Below, one piece after another: positions 7,382 through 15,114 of a stretch of 38,265 nt of DNA. Each line of letters opens with the position of its first letter. The stretch's first letter is position 1. The translations under genes and the position numbers were made by a program. The DNA is from Streptomyces zinciresistens K42 (lineage in GTDB: Bacteria; Actinomycetota; Actinomycetes; Streptomycetales; Streptomycetaceae), in NCBI RefSeq assembly GCF_000225525.1, contig NZ_AGBF01000054.1, positions 1-38,265 of the forward strand. Reading direction: 5' to 3'. Under the pieces are notes generated by a model that was not told where the DNA came from, ran no database searches, and saw only the letters and a program-made list of their open reading frames with translations.

Positions 7382-8056
7382 TCAGCTGGCCAGCAACGTG
7401 CTGCCGACGGTGCGTGCGAGGGTCGCGGCCGAGCCCGACGGGAGGTGGCGGGCGAGGTCGTCCGGATCACCGGTGTAGTGGAGGGTGCGCAGCCCCAATC
7501 GGACGGCGGCCGCGCAGTTGTCTGCGCGATCGTCGACAAACAGCACGCGGCCAGGGTCGGCGACTCCAGTGGCCGCCAGGGCGTGGCGGTAGGCGGCGGG
7601 GTCGGGCTTGCACAGGCCCAGTCGGGCCGAGTACAGGGCCTCGGTCATCAGCTCACGGCGCCAGGCAGTGGCGTCGAGGGCGTCGCTCAGAAAGTGCGGA
7701 GCATTCGACAACAGGACCATGGGCAGGTCTGGCCGGTGAGCGCGGTACAGGATGTCCAGGACGCGGTCGTCGGTTCGGATCCACATCTCGGTGTCGGCGG
7801 CGCGCAGGGAGCGCAGGGCCCGGGGGCCGGGGTGGTAGCCCAGGACCTTCGCCCAGTAGGCCAGGTCGCTCAGCTGACCGGCGTCGTACGCGTCCCGGGG
7901 GCCCCAGAAGGCTTCCTGAAAGGAGCGGATGTCCCTGTCGGGCCAGTCGGCAACCTCGGCGAGCTGGTGCCACATCGGGACGGTGGGCTGCAGGCCCTTG
8001 ACCCCGTTGTAGTCGAGGATCAGTGCGTCAATCTCAGTGTCGGGGTGGGTGGTCAT
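7382..8056 (-). CDS. HAD-superfamily hydrolase
   Basis: 224 residues from ATG 8056. Recognisable HAD motifs are present: motif I ALILDYNGV (nucleophile Asp; the usual second Asp is Asn, as in some HAD-IA members), motif II MVLLSNAP, motif III Lys in LCKPDPAAY, and motif IV VLFVDDRADN. The helical cap between motif I and II fits HAD subfamily IA, usually phosphatases or dehalogenases acting on small soluble substrates. The gene's ATG overlaps the upstream MFS stop codon (ATGA, 8053-8056), so the two are translationally coupled and probably work on the same compound. Substrate unknown. Confidence 0.85.
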   Translation of the reverse strand: MTTHPDTEIDALILDYNGVKGLQPTVPMWHQLAEVADWPDRDIRSFQEAFWGPRDAYDAGQLSDLAYWAKVLGYHPGPRALRSLRAADTEMWIRTDDRVLDILYRAHRPDLPMVLLSNAPHFLSDALDATAWRRELMTEALYSARLGLCKPDPAAYRHALAATGVADPGRVLFVDDRADNCAAAVRLGLRTLHYTGDPDDLARHLPSGSAATLARTVGSTLLAS

Positions 8057-9213
8057 CGTGCCTCCAGGGCTCGGTGGGCGGCGAGGGCGACGGCTGCTGC
8101 CAGGAGGACAGGCAGCGCCAGGGCGGCGGGCACGCTGGTCAGGGATGCGAGCGCCCCGATGGCGGCGGGGCCGGTGAGCAGGCCGAGGTAGCCGGTCGCG
8201 GCTACTGCGGCGACGGCGCGTGGTCCTCCTCGTCCGGCGGCGGAGATGAGGGAGGGGACGGCGGTGGACAGGCCCAGTCCGAGCGCTGTCCAGCCGAGCA
8301 GGGCGGCCGGGACGGTGCCGATGGCCAGGCCGGCGCCGAGGCCGGCGGCAGCCAGGGCCGCTCCGCCTCGCACCACGGTGGTGGCGCCGTAGCGGGTGGT
8401 CAGCCGGTCGCCGAAGAGCCGTCCCGTGGCCATGGCCGCGCTGTAGAGGGCGTACGCGGCCGCGGCGGTGGCTTCGCCGGAGTGCAGGGAGTGCAGATGG
8501 ACCGCGCTCCAGTCCACTGCGGCACCCTCGCCCAGGAGACATCCGGCCGCGAGGGCGCCCAGCAGCCAAACTGTGGCGCGGGACGAGGACGGTGCGGCCT
8601 CATCGTCCGTACAAGCTGACCCGGTTGTGTCGTCGAGATGCTGTGCTGCGCGGACGACCGGCACGGTGGCGAGCGCGGCGAGGACAGTGACGGCACCGAC
8701 CGTGGTGAACAGCACGTCGTACGGCAGCCACGTGGTAGTGGCCGCGAGCGCGGCTCCGCCGAGGGCCCCGACCGAGTACGAGCAGTGAAGCGAGGACATG
8801 ATCTTGCGGCGGTAGGCCCGCTCGACGTGGACCGCACAGGTGTTGGCGCCGACGTCGAGAAGCCCGTGTGCGAGCCCGAAGACCGCAGCTCCCAGAACCA
8901 GCGACGGCAGCGTGCGGCACTGTCCGAGTACCACGAGCACGGCACCGAAGATGACCGTGGGGCCGACCAGCAGTCGTGAGGGACCGTGACGATCGGCCAG
9001 CCGGCCGCCTACCTGGAGTCCGGCGACCATGCCGACCGCCGCACCGAGCAGGACGACCGCGAGCTCGCCGGCCGTCAGGTGGGCGGCAGCCTGGAGCGCG
9101 GGCATCCTCGAGCCCCACACGGCCATCACGACGCCCAAGGCGGCGAAGGCTCCGGTCAGCAGCCGACGGTCGGTCCTCGGGGGTGCGGAGCGCTCAGCGG
9201 CGAGGGCGGTCAT
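8053..9213 (-). CDS. MFS transporter (2), coupled to the HAD hydrolase
   Basis: 386 residues with around 12 hydrophobic segments and the MFS loop GGRLADRHGPSRLL in the N-terminal half. Segments LGLAHGLLDVGANT-like (FGLAHGLLDVGANTCAV) and SSLHCSYSVGALGGAAL resemble the YbjJ/FucP-like branch of MFS proteins. The start ATG 9213 overlaps the TGA of a 36-codon reading frame upstream (9210-9320), and its stop overlaps the start of the HAD gene, so sORF, MFS and HAD would form a coupled unit. The promoter-like motif at 9427-9459 lies upstream. The transported compound is unknown. Confidence 0.83.
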   Translation of the reverse strand: MTALAAERSAPPRTDRRLLTGAFAALGVVMAVWGSRMPALQAAAHLTAGELAVVLLGAAVGMVAGLQVGGRLADRHGPSRLLVGPTVIFGAVLVVLGQCRTLPSLVLGAAVFGLAHGLLDVGANTCAVHVERAYRRKIMSSLHCSYSVGALGGAALAATTTWLPYDVLFTTVGAVTVLAALATVPVVRAAQHLDDTTGSACTDDEAAPSSSRATVWLLGALAAGCLLGEGAAVDWSAVHLHSLHSGEATAAAAYALYSAAMATGRLFGDRLTTRYGATTVVRGGAALAAAGLGAGLAIGTVPAALLGWTALGLGLSTAVPSLISAAGRGGPRAVAAVAATGYLGLLTGPAAIGALASLTSVPAALALPVLLAAAVALAAHRALEAR

Positions 9214-9320
9214 CTCGCCTCCCGCAGGGTGAGCGTTCGGGCGGGACGAGGAGCGTGAGCTGGCTCGGCACCCCGAGAACAGCCAGTCCCACGCAGCGGT
9301 GGGGGCAGGGCGATGTGCAT
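9210..9320 (-). CDS. Possible 36-residue leader peptide coupled to the MFS gene
   Basis: A short frame from ATG 9320 (GAGGAC three nt upstream) whose TGA overlaps the MFS start as ATGA. The peptide begins MHIALPPPLRGTGCS and is Pro/Arg-rich with a single Cys. Third-position GC is only about 64 percent by hand count, low for a Streptomyces gene, so it may be a non-conserved leader rather than a functional product. Its position between the promoter-like motif and the transporter is the main argument for it. Confidence 0.25.
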   Translation of the reverse strand: MHIALPPPLRGTGCSRGAEPAHAPRPARTLTLREAR

Positions 9321-9426
9321 GACGTCCTCACACGTTGGAGAAAGGGGAGACGGCGCGGCACGTTCGCGAGTCGGCATCCGCCGTGCGCCGAAGGGGAGTT
9401 GGTCACCGGTCAGCGGGTGAGCCCCG

Positions 9427-9459
9427 ATCATCACCCGGTTGGCCTGTGGATAGATTTCG
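9427..9459 (-). promoter_or_regulatory. Shared promoter-like motif, copy 2 (ahead of MFS/HAD operon)
   Basis: Plus-strand CCTGTGGATAGATTTCG at 9443-9459. The minus-strand hexamer GATGAT (9432-9427) lies at the invariant 10-nt spacing. Copies 1, 2 and 6 also share CCGGRTGA between motif and hexamer. It lies 107 bp before the small leader frame and about 215 bp before the MFS start. Confidence 0.6.
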
Positions 9460-9493
9460 CGCTTCCGCAAGCGCCAGGGAGTCCGGAATGCGC

Positions 9494-10756
9494 CTATCTC
9501 AGCGGCGCCGTCTCGCGGGGCCCTCGGCGGATCACGCGTGAGGGGTGCGGCGTCAAGGGCGTGAGGGAGGACCGGCGCATGGCCAGGGTGACCCAGGCCG
9601 CGGCGGCACCGGCCAGGGCGGTGGAGATGGACGGCAGCGGACCGGCGGCCGAGCTTGCGAGCGCAGTTCCACCGGCCTGCCCAAGGCCCAGGCACGCGAC
9701 CATCCACGCCGAGGCCTCGCCGAGCGTGCCGTGCGGGGCCAGGTCGTCCAGGCTGGAGAAGACGCTGACCAGCAGCGGGGCGAGGAACAACCCGGGAAGG
9801 ACAGCCACTACTACGGCTGCCGGTGCCGAGGGCTGGAACAGCAGCGGCAGGAGGCCGACAAGAAGTCCCAGGGTGGTTGCGCGCAGATGCGCGGACGGCG
9901 TGCCGGGCCAGCGGCGTTTGCCGTAGACGAGGCCTCCGGTGAGACTGCCGACCGCGAGGGCGGCGGGCATGAGGGTGGACAGGGCGGGCGCACGGTGTTC
10001 CTCGGCGAGCGCCAGGGCCACGACGTTGATCGCGCCCAGGGCGACGCCGGCACCGAGGAGCGCGATGGCCAGAGTCCGTGTGCCCGGAGCTCGCAGGGGG
10101 CCGAGCACGTCAGTGCGGCGCGCGGGGGCCGGCTGCCAGCGCCGGGTGGGTGCCGCGGTGGCGAGAATGGCCGTTCCGGCGAGGCCGAGGACCGCAGCTG
10201 CGGCCAGGGTCACCTGCGCTTCCGTAATGGCGTCCACGGCCAGGACGAGGAGCGGACCGACGATGAACACGACTTCCTGGGCGCAGGCGTCGAGGCTGAG
10301 GGCGGCGCGGAGTTGGGCATCGGAGGCGGTCACGTCGCCCCACACGACTCGGAGCGCTGCCTCGGTCGGCGGTGTCGCCCCGCCCGCGGTGACGGCGAGC
10401 AGCGCGGCGGCCAACGGATGGTCGACGGTGTCGAGGACTGCAAGGACGGTGAAAGCGGCGGTTGAGGCGAGGGCCGTGCCGAGGAGAGTCGGCATCGGGC
10501 CGTGACGGTCCAGCATGCGGCCCCACCAGGGCTGTCCGAGGGCTGCGCTGACGCCGTACGCGGCGGCAAGGAGACCGGCCTGGCGGACGCTTCCGCCGTC
10601 GGCTCGCACGACCAGGAGCAAGGCGATCGGTGCCATCGCGACTGGGAGGTGTCCGACGACGGCTCCGGTCAGCAGGCGCAGGATGTGGGGCGCGGTCAGC
10701 AGGTGCCTGTAGCCGTTCAGGGCGGGTGGGCGTTCGGTGGTGGTGCCGGTGGTCAT
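9494..10756 (-). CDS. MFS transporter (3)
   Basis: 420 residues, strongly hydrophobic with around 12 spans. The N-terminal half carries AAYGVSAALGQPWWGRMLDRHGP, where WGRMLDRHG is the MFS loop 2-3 signature; the C-terminal half has a basic loop (VYGKRRWPG). The C-tail is short and basic. It sits 27 bp downstream of MFS gene 4 and probably shares its transcript. ATG 10756 has a weak AAGGA site about 11 nt upstream. Drug- or metabolite-efflux is the usual role of this kind of MFS; the substrate is unknown. Confidence 0.83.
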   Translation of the reverse strand: MTTGTTTERPPALNGYRHLLTAPHILRLLTGAVVGHLPVAMAPIALLLVVRADGGSVRQAGLLAAAYGVSAALGQPWWGRMLDRHGPMPTLLGTALASTAAFTVLAVLDTVDHPLAAALLAVTAGGATPPTEAALRVVWGDVTASDAQLRAALSLDACAQEVVFIVGPLLVLAVDAITEAQVTLAAAAVLGLAGTAILATAAPTRRWQPAPARRTDVLGPLRAPGTRTLAIALLGAGVALGAINVVALALAEEHRAPALSTLMPAALAVGSLTGGLVYGKRRWPGTPSAHLRATTLGLLVGLLPLLFQPSAPAAVVVAVLPGLFLAPLLVSVFSSLDDLAPHGTLGEASAWMVACLGLGQAGGTALASSAAGPLPSISTALAGAAAAWVTLAMRRSSLTPLTPHPSRVIRRGPRETAPLR

Positions 10757-10783
10757 GGGGGACCGGGTCCTTCGGTTCGGAGA

Positions 10784-12088
10784 TCAGCACGGGGTGCGGG
10801 GCGTGACGGAAGTGGCGGGCGCAGGGCCGCGGGTGCGCCAAGGCGCGGCAGGGCATGGCGCGTTGGGGGTGCGGGAACGTCGTACGGAGGTGGCGAGTGG
10901 CCAGCACAGGGCGGCGCCGAGGAGCCCGGAGCTGAAGGTGCAGGCGCCGACCAGGGCGTCGCCGCCGTGAGTGAGCGCCCAGGTGGCGAGCGCTGGAGCG
11001 ACGATGACGGCGCCGGCCAGGGTGGTTCCCCAGATGCCGGCGTAGGTTCCCTGGGCCGCGGGAGGCGCGATCCGGTTGAGGATGTCGGCAGCCGCCACGA
11101 AGATCACGATCTCGCCGGGTACGGCCAGGGCGGCCGCGGTGGCGTAGCCGAGGGTGGTGGACACGAAGCCGGTGGAGCCTACGGTGACGGCCAGGCCGAG
11201 GGAACTGAGGGCGAACAGTCCGGTCATCGCGTGGGGACGGCTGGCTCGGCGGCTTAGCCAGCCGTTCAGCGCGGGCGACAGCGCGAGGACGACGCCGGCG
11301 TTCGCGGCCTGGGCCCAGCCGTAGTCCGCGGCCGACAGGCCGTCGCCTTCCATGAGCAGCGGCAGAGCGGAGAACAGGCTGCCGGTGCAGGTGAGGGCGG
11401 CGAGGCTGGCGGCGAGCAGCCACCACAGGCGCGGGTCGCTGAGTGCGGCGGCCACACCCGGTGAGGCAAAGGAGCGTCCGGGCTTCCGGGAGTCGACCAG
11501 TTGCCATGCGATCAGTGCGAACCCTCCGCAGACGGCCGCATTGATGCAGATCAGCGCGCCGATCCCGAGGGGCGCCGCGAGCAGGCCGCCGACGGTGCCG
11601 GCGAAGGCAGCACCGACGTTCACCGCGTAGTTGCGCCACCCGTTGGCCTTGGCGCGCGCGGCGGCGTCGGGGAAGGCGTCGGCTATCGCCGCGGTGACGA
11701 CCGGCCGTGGGGCGTCGTACACGAGGCCAGCCAGGAAGGACGTGGTGACGAGCGCCGGTGTGGTGTGTGCGAGAGCGAGCGGCGGGAGTACGGCTGCGGC
11801 GAGCAGCATGGTCGCGACCAGGGTGGCGCGTCGGCCCCAGCGGTCGGCGAGCCAGCCGCTCAGGACCGAGCCTGCCAGCCAGCCGGTCCCAAACGTCGCG
11901 AGTAGTACGCCCACCAAGCTCGTGGCCAGGTGGAGGTTGGTGAGGTGATAGGGCAGGAACGGGAAGGTGAAGCCGAAGGCCCTCACGGTGAACGTGCCGA
12001 CCAGCAGGGTCCAGATGGACGCCGGCCATGAGCGCGTGTATCCCGCTGCCTGCACGTCCGGTGCTCTGACCGGCACGGTGGTGGTCAC
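10784..12088 (-). CDS. MFS transporter (4)
   Basis: 434 residues from GTG 12088 (AGGAG five nt ahead); the longer frame upstream is Pro/Arg-rich and lacks a ribosome site. About 12 hydrophobic segments, with the MFS signature SGWLADRWGRRATLV after the second span. The order LLVGTFTVRAFGFTFPFLPYHL at the N-terminus is typical of MDR-type MFS proteins. It is the promoter-proximal gene of a pair with MFS 3 (27-bp gap). A 14-bp hairpin at 12153-12188 lies in its leader. Confidence 0.83.
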   Translation of the reverse strand: MTTTVPVRAPDVQAAGYTRSWPASIWTLLVGTFTVRAFGFTFPFLPYHLTNLHLATSLVGVLLATFGTGWLAGSVLSGWLADRWGRRATLVATMLLAAAVLPPLALAHTTPALVTTSFLAGLVYDAPRPVVTAAIADAFPDAAARAKANGWRNYAVNVGAAFAGTVGGLLAAPLGIGALICINAAVCGGFALIAWQLVDSRKPGRSFASPGVAAALSDPRLWWLLAASLAALTCTGSLFSALPLLMEGDGLSAADYGWAQAANAGVVLALSPALNGWLSRRASRPHAMTGLFALSSLGLAVTVGSTGFVSTTLGYATAAALAVPGEIVIFVAAADILNRIAPPAAQGTYAGIWGTTLAGAVIVAPALATWALTHGGDALVGACTFSSGLLGAALCWPLATSVRRSRTPNAPCPAAPWRTRGPAPATSVTPRTPC

Positions 12089-12152
12089 AGGGACTCCTGT
12101 GGATGGGACAGCGCGCGCCGGACGGGCGTACGCCGGTACGGAAGTGAGGGGC

Positions 12153-12188
12153 GGGGTGCCGCCGAGGACGGGGGCTCGGCGGCACCCC
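12153..12188 (-). terminator. Hairpin between the SH3b gene and MFS 4
   Basis: A perfect 14-bp inverted repeat, GGGGTGCCGCCGAG / CTCGGCGGCACCCC with an 8-nt loop, in the 348-bp spacer 12089-12436. It could terminate the SH3b transcript or act as an attenuator for the MFS pair. Apart from it I see nothing in this spacer. Confidence 0.5.
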
Positions 12189-12436
12189 CGTGGCCGAGGG
12201 CCCCGTAGCGCACGCGCTGGTGGCCGGGGCTCGGGCGCCGGATGCAGGCGGCGCGCTCGGCCGGCCCCGGCCAGGCTCGGGGGTTGGGCCTGGCCGGGAG
12301 TCATCGGTGGTGCCGCCGCGGGAGGGGCGGGCGGTGCCGGGCAGCCGGTGAGCCCGCGCCGTCACCGACGTGGCGCTGGGCTGGCGGCTGCAGAGGGGTC
12401 TGTGGTCTCGTTGCCCTCAGCAGGTCGCGCTGGCGT

Positions 12437-12856
12437 CTACCACCAGTCGTTGTAGCTCGACCGCACCCAGCCCTTGACGTTCTTGTTGGGGCCGGAGGTG
12501 ACCTTGATGTATTCCCAGGACCACATCTTGGCGCCTGAGGCCTTGTGGTAGCAGTACATGTAGGTGCGGGTCCCCTTGGACAGCAGGCCCTTGGAAGCGT
12601 ACGACGTGCCCGGCCCGCTCCTCAGATTGACGCCGTTGGTGTTGATGTGACCGTCGAAGTAATACCAGGCGGAATTGCATCCTTTCGAGTCCACGGCAGA
12701 AGCCGTGGGTGCGATCGCGATCGTCGTGCCGACGGCCGCGAAGATGGCTACGGCCGTAGAGGCGGCCACCCGCCCGATGAGGTTGGACCGGGTCCGCCGG
12801 GAGGCGGGCGGGGTGGCCTGCGCCGCTTCGGGTATGCCGTCGCTGGTGGTCTGCAT
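12437..12856 (-). CDS. Secreted SH3b-domain protein (paralogue 5)
   Basis: 139 residues from ATG 12856 (GGGAGG ahead). A longer cytoplasmic N-terminus (about 25 residues, TPPASRRTRSN) precedes the hydrophobic signal segment (AASTAVAIFAAVGTTIAIA), so it may be a long signal peptide or a retained anchor. The SH3b domain follows: VNLRSGPGTSYASKGLLSKG, YMYCYHK, then WSWEYIKV and KGWVRSSYNDWW. The cysteine pair (KGCNSA, YMYCY) is shared with paralogues 1, 2 and 4. The promoter-like motif at 12953-12985 lies about 100 bp upstream, which links this paralogue to the conjugation genes. Confidence 0.83.
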   Translation of the reverse strand: MQTTSDGIPEAAQATPPASRRTRSNLIGRVAASTAVAIFAAVGTTIAIAPTASAVDSKGCNSAWYYFDGHINTNGVNLRSGPGTSYASKGLLSKGTRTYMYCYHKASGAKMWSWEYIKVTSGPNKNVKGWVRSSYNDWW

Positions 12857-12952
12857 GTCGTCCTCCCGATGAAATCCGCATGCGGAATGCGCCGTTGGGC
12901 AGGTGCCGCGACCGTTGTTTCGCGGCCTGCGCTCCGATGCGCTGACTCCGGA

Positions 12953-12985
12953 AAGGTAGAACGGATACCCTGTGGATAGATTTTG
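12953..12985 (-). promoter_or_regulatory. Shared promoter-like motif, copy 3 (ahead of SH3b gene 5)
   Basis: Plus-strand CCTGTGGATAGATTTTG at 12969-12985 (one mismatch to the others). The hexamer TACCTT (12958-12953, minus) lies 10 nt downstream and fits TANNNT. It starts only 36 bp past the end of the conjugation operon (stop at 13021). Confidence 0.6.
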
Positions 12986-13020
12986 CGAAATCCTCGCCGC
13001 CGGACCTTCCGTGTCCGCTT

Positions 13021-14196
13021 TCACCCGGCCTTGGGGAAATACGGCGGCGTCCAACCCACGTATTTGGCCTTCCAGTTCTTTTCGATGAAGTCGGCCTTGA
13101 CGACGTCGATGTAGCCCGGGCGTTTCACGTCGTTGCTGACGATCTCGCCGTTGCCGAGGTAGACGGCGATGTGGCCGGCCCGGTGGCCGGTGTCCCAGTA
13201 CATGAGGGCGCCCGGGGGCGGGGTGCGGTCGCCGTCGTGCCGCATGTCGGCGGGCACGACCTTGTAGTGGTCGATGGCGTAGGTGACTCCGCTGAAATTC
13301 CAGCCGTAGACGTTCGCCACGAAGGCGAGGCACCTGCGGTACCAGCCGTTGGTCGACATGAGCCCGGAGTGGTGGCGGGCCCAAGCGATGGCGTCCTTGA
13401 CGGAGCGGGGGTTGCTCAGCTGCCAGGTTGCCGTGCCGTCGGTGAAGGTGCCGCCCGCGCTGCTGCCGGAGGTGCCCGTCTCGCTGTCTGCGCACTGGCT
13501 GGGCTCGGCGCCGGACGCGGTGCCGGAGTCCGCCGTGCCACCGGAGGTCGAGCCGGAGTCGGTGCCGCCGCGGGAAAGGTCGATGCCTGCCTCCTTGGCC
13601 AGCGCGCGGACCTCGGACTCACGCCCGGCGTACAGCTCGGGGTGGGCGCTGCCCTGGACCGCCTGGGCGACGTCGCCGGGCGGCTTGGTCTGCCAGTTCG
13701 GGACGTCGACGAGGCCCTTGTTGGTGCCGCGCCCGTACAGGAATGACGCTGTGGCGAACGCGGGGTCCCTGATCTGGGCCTTGGATCCCCAGTCCATCGA
13801 GGGCCGCTGCTGGAAGAGACCGACCGAGTCCAGGTGACCGTCCGGCCGGTTGATCAGCGACGACTCCTGCATGGCCGTCATCAGGGCGATAAGCGTCGCC
13901 CTGCCCGGAAGTTTCTGGGAGGCCTTGGCGATGGCCTTCGCGTTGGTGAGCTGCTGCTTGTGCACGCTTCCCTGGGCGGGCGGGCTGTTGTTGCTGTCGG
14001 GGGCGGCCGCGCCGGTGCCCGGGCCTGTGTCCTCGCAGGTGGAGGCCTCGGCGCTGGAGCCCATGGGCATGGCGCCCAGAAGGAGCAGGCCCAGGAAGAA
14101 GAGGACGGCGGCGACCGCGCCGAGCTTGAGCATCAGGCCCTTCTTCGCGACGCCGGCCGCCCGCATCGCGATCTGGGTGAGGTCGTCCTGGTCCAC
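13021..14196 (-). CDS. Conjugation cell-wall hydrolase (lytic-transglycosylase-like plus NlpC/P60-like)
   Basis: 391 residues from GTG 14196 (GGAGGAGT ahead, 2 bp after the upstream stop). Residues 22-42 form a membrane anchor. Residues of about 80-200 resemble a lytic-transglycosylase domain (ALMTAMQESSL with candidate catalytic Glu111, then SVGLFQQRPS). A Ser/Gly/Thr linker (209-255) leads to an NlpC/P60 or CHAP-like cysteine peptidase: Cys289 in YRRCLAFVAN and His342 in GHIAVYLGNG. Two-domain hydrolases of this kind (VirB1/TcpG/Orf14-like) open peptidoglycan locally for a type IV secretion channel. It is the last gene of the operon running from 23213. Confidence 0.85.
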   Translation of the reverse strand: MDQDDLTQIAMRAAGVAKKGLMLKLGAVAAVLFFLGLLLLGAMPMGSSAEASTCEDTGPGTGAAAPDSNNSPPAQGSVHKQQLTNAKAIAKASQKLPGRATLIALMTAMQESSLINRPDGHLDSVGLFQQRPSMDWGSKAQIRDPAFATASFLYGRGTNKGLVDVPNWQTKPPGDVAQAVQGSAHPELYAGRESEVRALAKEAGIDLSRGGTDSGSTSGGTADSGTASGAEPSQCADSETGTSGSSAGGTFTDGTATWQLSNPRSVKDAIAWARHHSGLMSTNGWYRRCLAFVANVYGWNFSGVTYAIDHYKVVPADMRHDGDRTPPPGALMYWDTGHRAGHIAVYLGNGEIVSNDVKRPGYIDVVKADFIEKNWKAKYVGWTPPYFPKAG

Positions 14197-14198
14197 GG

Positions 14199-15017
14199 CT
14201 ACTCCTCCAGGCCGACGACGCGGGTGACCATCCAGGGCTGGCCGACGTCGGCGCGGGAGACCTCGAGCGTGAGGTGGCGGGTGTAGGTGTAGTTGTCGGT
14301 GCCCTTGACTTCGATGTGTGCGGTGGCATCCCGGTAGACCCGCACGGGGGTGTCGGGGGCGAACTCCTTCTTGGAAGCAGGCGGGTTGATGCTCACCTGG
14401 GTGGGGGTGGCGGACGTGGCCTGGGCGGCGACGAGCTTGTTCCAGTCGATGTCGTCGTGCTTGTTGAGGTTGTCCGCCAGGGCGGTGGACGCGTACGGCG
14501 CTGCCCGTTCGACGGCCGCGGAGTGGGTGCCGTCCTGCAGCGGCATCCGGGTGGTGTAGGCGAGGACGAAGGCCTTGGCGATGCCGTCGGGGGTGCCGGG
14601 GCGCCGGACCGTGCGGCTCGCCGAGGCAGCGGGGGACGGGGTGTCCTCCTGCGGGGCTGGCGTGGCCGAATACGTTGCCGGGGGTTTGGTCTGCACGGTG
14701 TCGCGGTCGTCGTGGGAGTTCAGCCAGGAGGCGCCGGCGACGAGTCCCGCGACGACGAGCAGGATGATCGGCACGCTCAGCGGCGTGGGCACCTTCCTGC
14801 GTTCCGCCTTCACCCAGCGGGCGCGGGCGTCGCGGCGGGCCGATCGCCAGGCTCTGCGGACGCGGCGCCGCTGACGGAAGGGCAGATCGGCGATCTCGTC
14901 GGGCAGTTCGTCGGCGCGCAGGAACTCGCGCCACCCTTCGGGGGTGCGGGAGGGCGGGGCATTCTTCTTCGGGGTCGGTGTCGGGTTGTGCAGCTCGTCG
15001 TGGTCGCGGTCGGACAT
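14199..15017 (-). CDS. Bitopic conjugation protein, VirB8/TcpC-like candidate
   Basis: 272 residues from ATG 15017 (GGAG site). A basic cytoplasmic region (48-75, repeated Arg) is followed by one membrane span (about 80-98), a Pro/Thr/Ser linker and an extracytoplasmic domain of about 150 residues (GIAKAFVLAYTTRM... VTRVVGL). A short cytoplasmic N-terminus, a single span and an NTF2-like outer domain is the layout of VirB8 and TcpC proteins, but I cannot confirm the fold from sequence alone. It sits between the VirB6-like and hydrolase genes, with a 2-bp gap to the latter. Confidence 0.65.
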   Translation of the reverse strand: MSDRDHDELHNPTPTPKKNAPPSRTPEGWREFLRADELPDEIADLPFRQRRRVRRAWRSARRDARARWVKAERRKVPTPLSVPIILLVVAGLVAGASWLNSHDDRDTVQTKPPATYSATPAPQEDTPSPAASASRTVRRPGTPDGIAKAFVLAYTTRMPLQDGTHSAAVERAAPYASTALADNLNKHDDIDWNKLVAAQATSATPTQVSINPPASKKEFAPDTPVRVYRDATAHIEVKGTDNYTYTRHLTLEVSRADVGQPWMVTRVVGLEE

Positions 15018-15114
15018 GGGGAACTCCGGGGTGGGCGGCCCGCGTGCGGGCACGCGGGCATGGCGAGATGGCCCCGGGGCGGTCCGGCCGCAATGCGGCC
15101 GGACCGCGGGGATC

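Noticed and set aside
12086..12117. Seventh copy of the shared motif (CCTGTGGAT near 12107)
   Set aside because: Only 9-10 bases match, no -10-like hexamer follows at 10 nt, and the sequence overlaps the AGGAG ribosome site of the MFS gene at 10784-12088.
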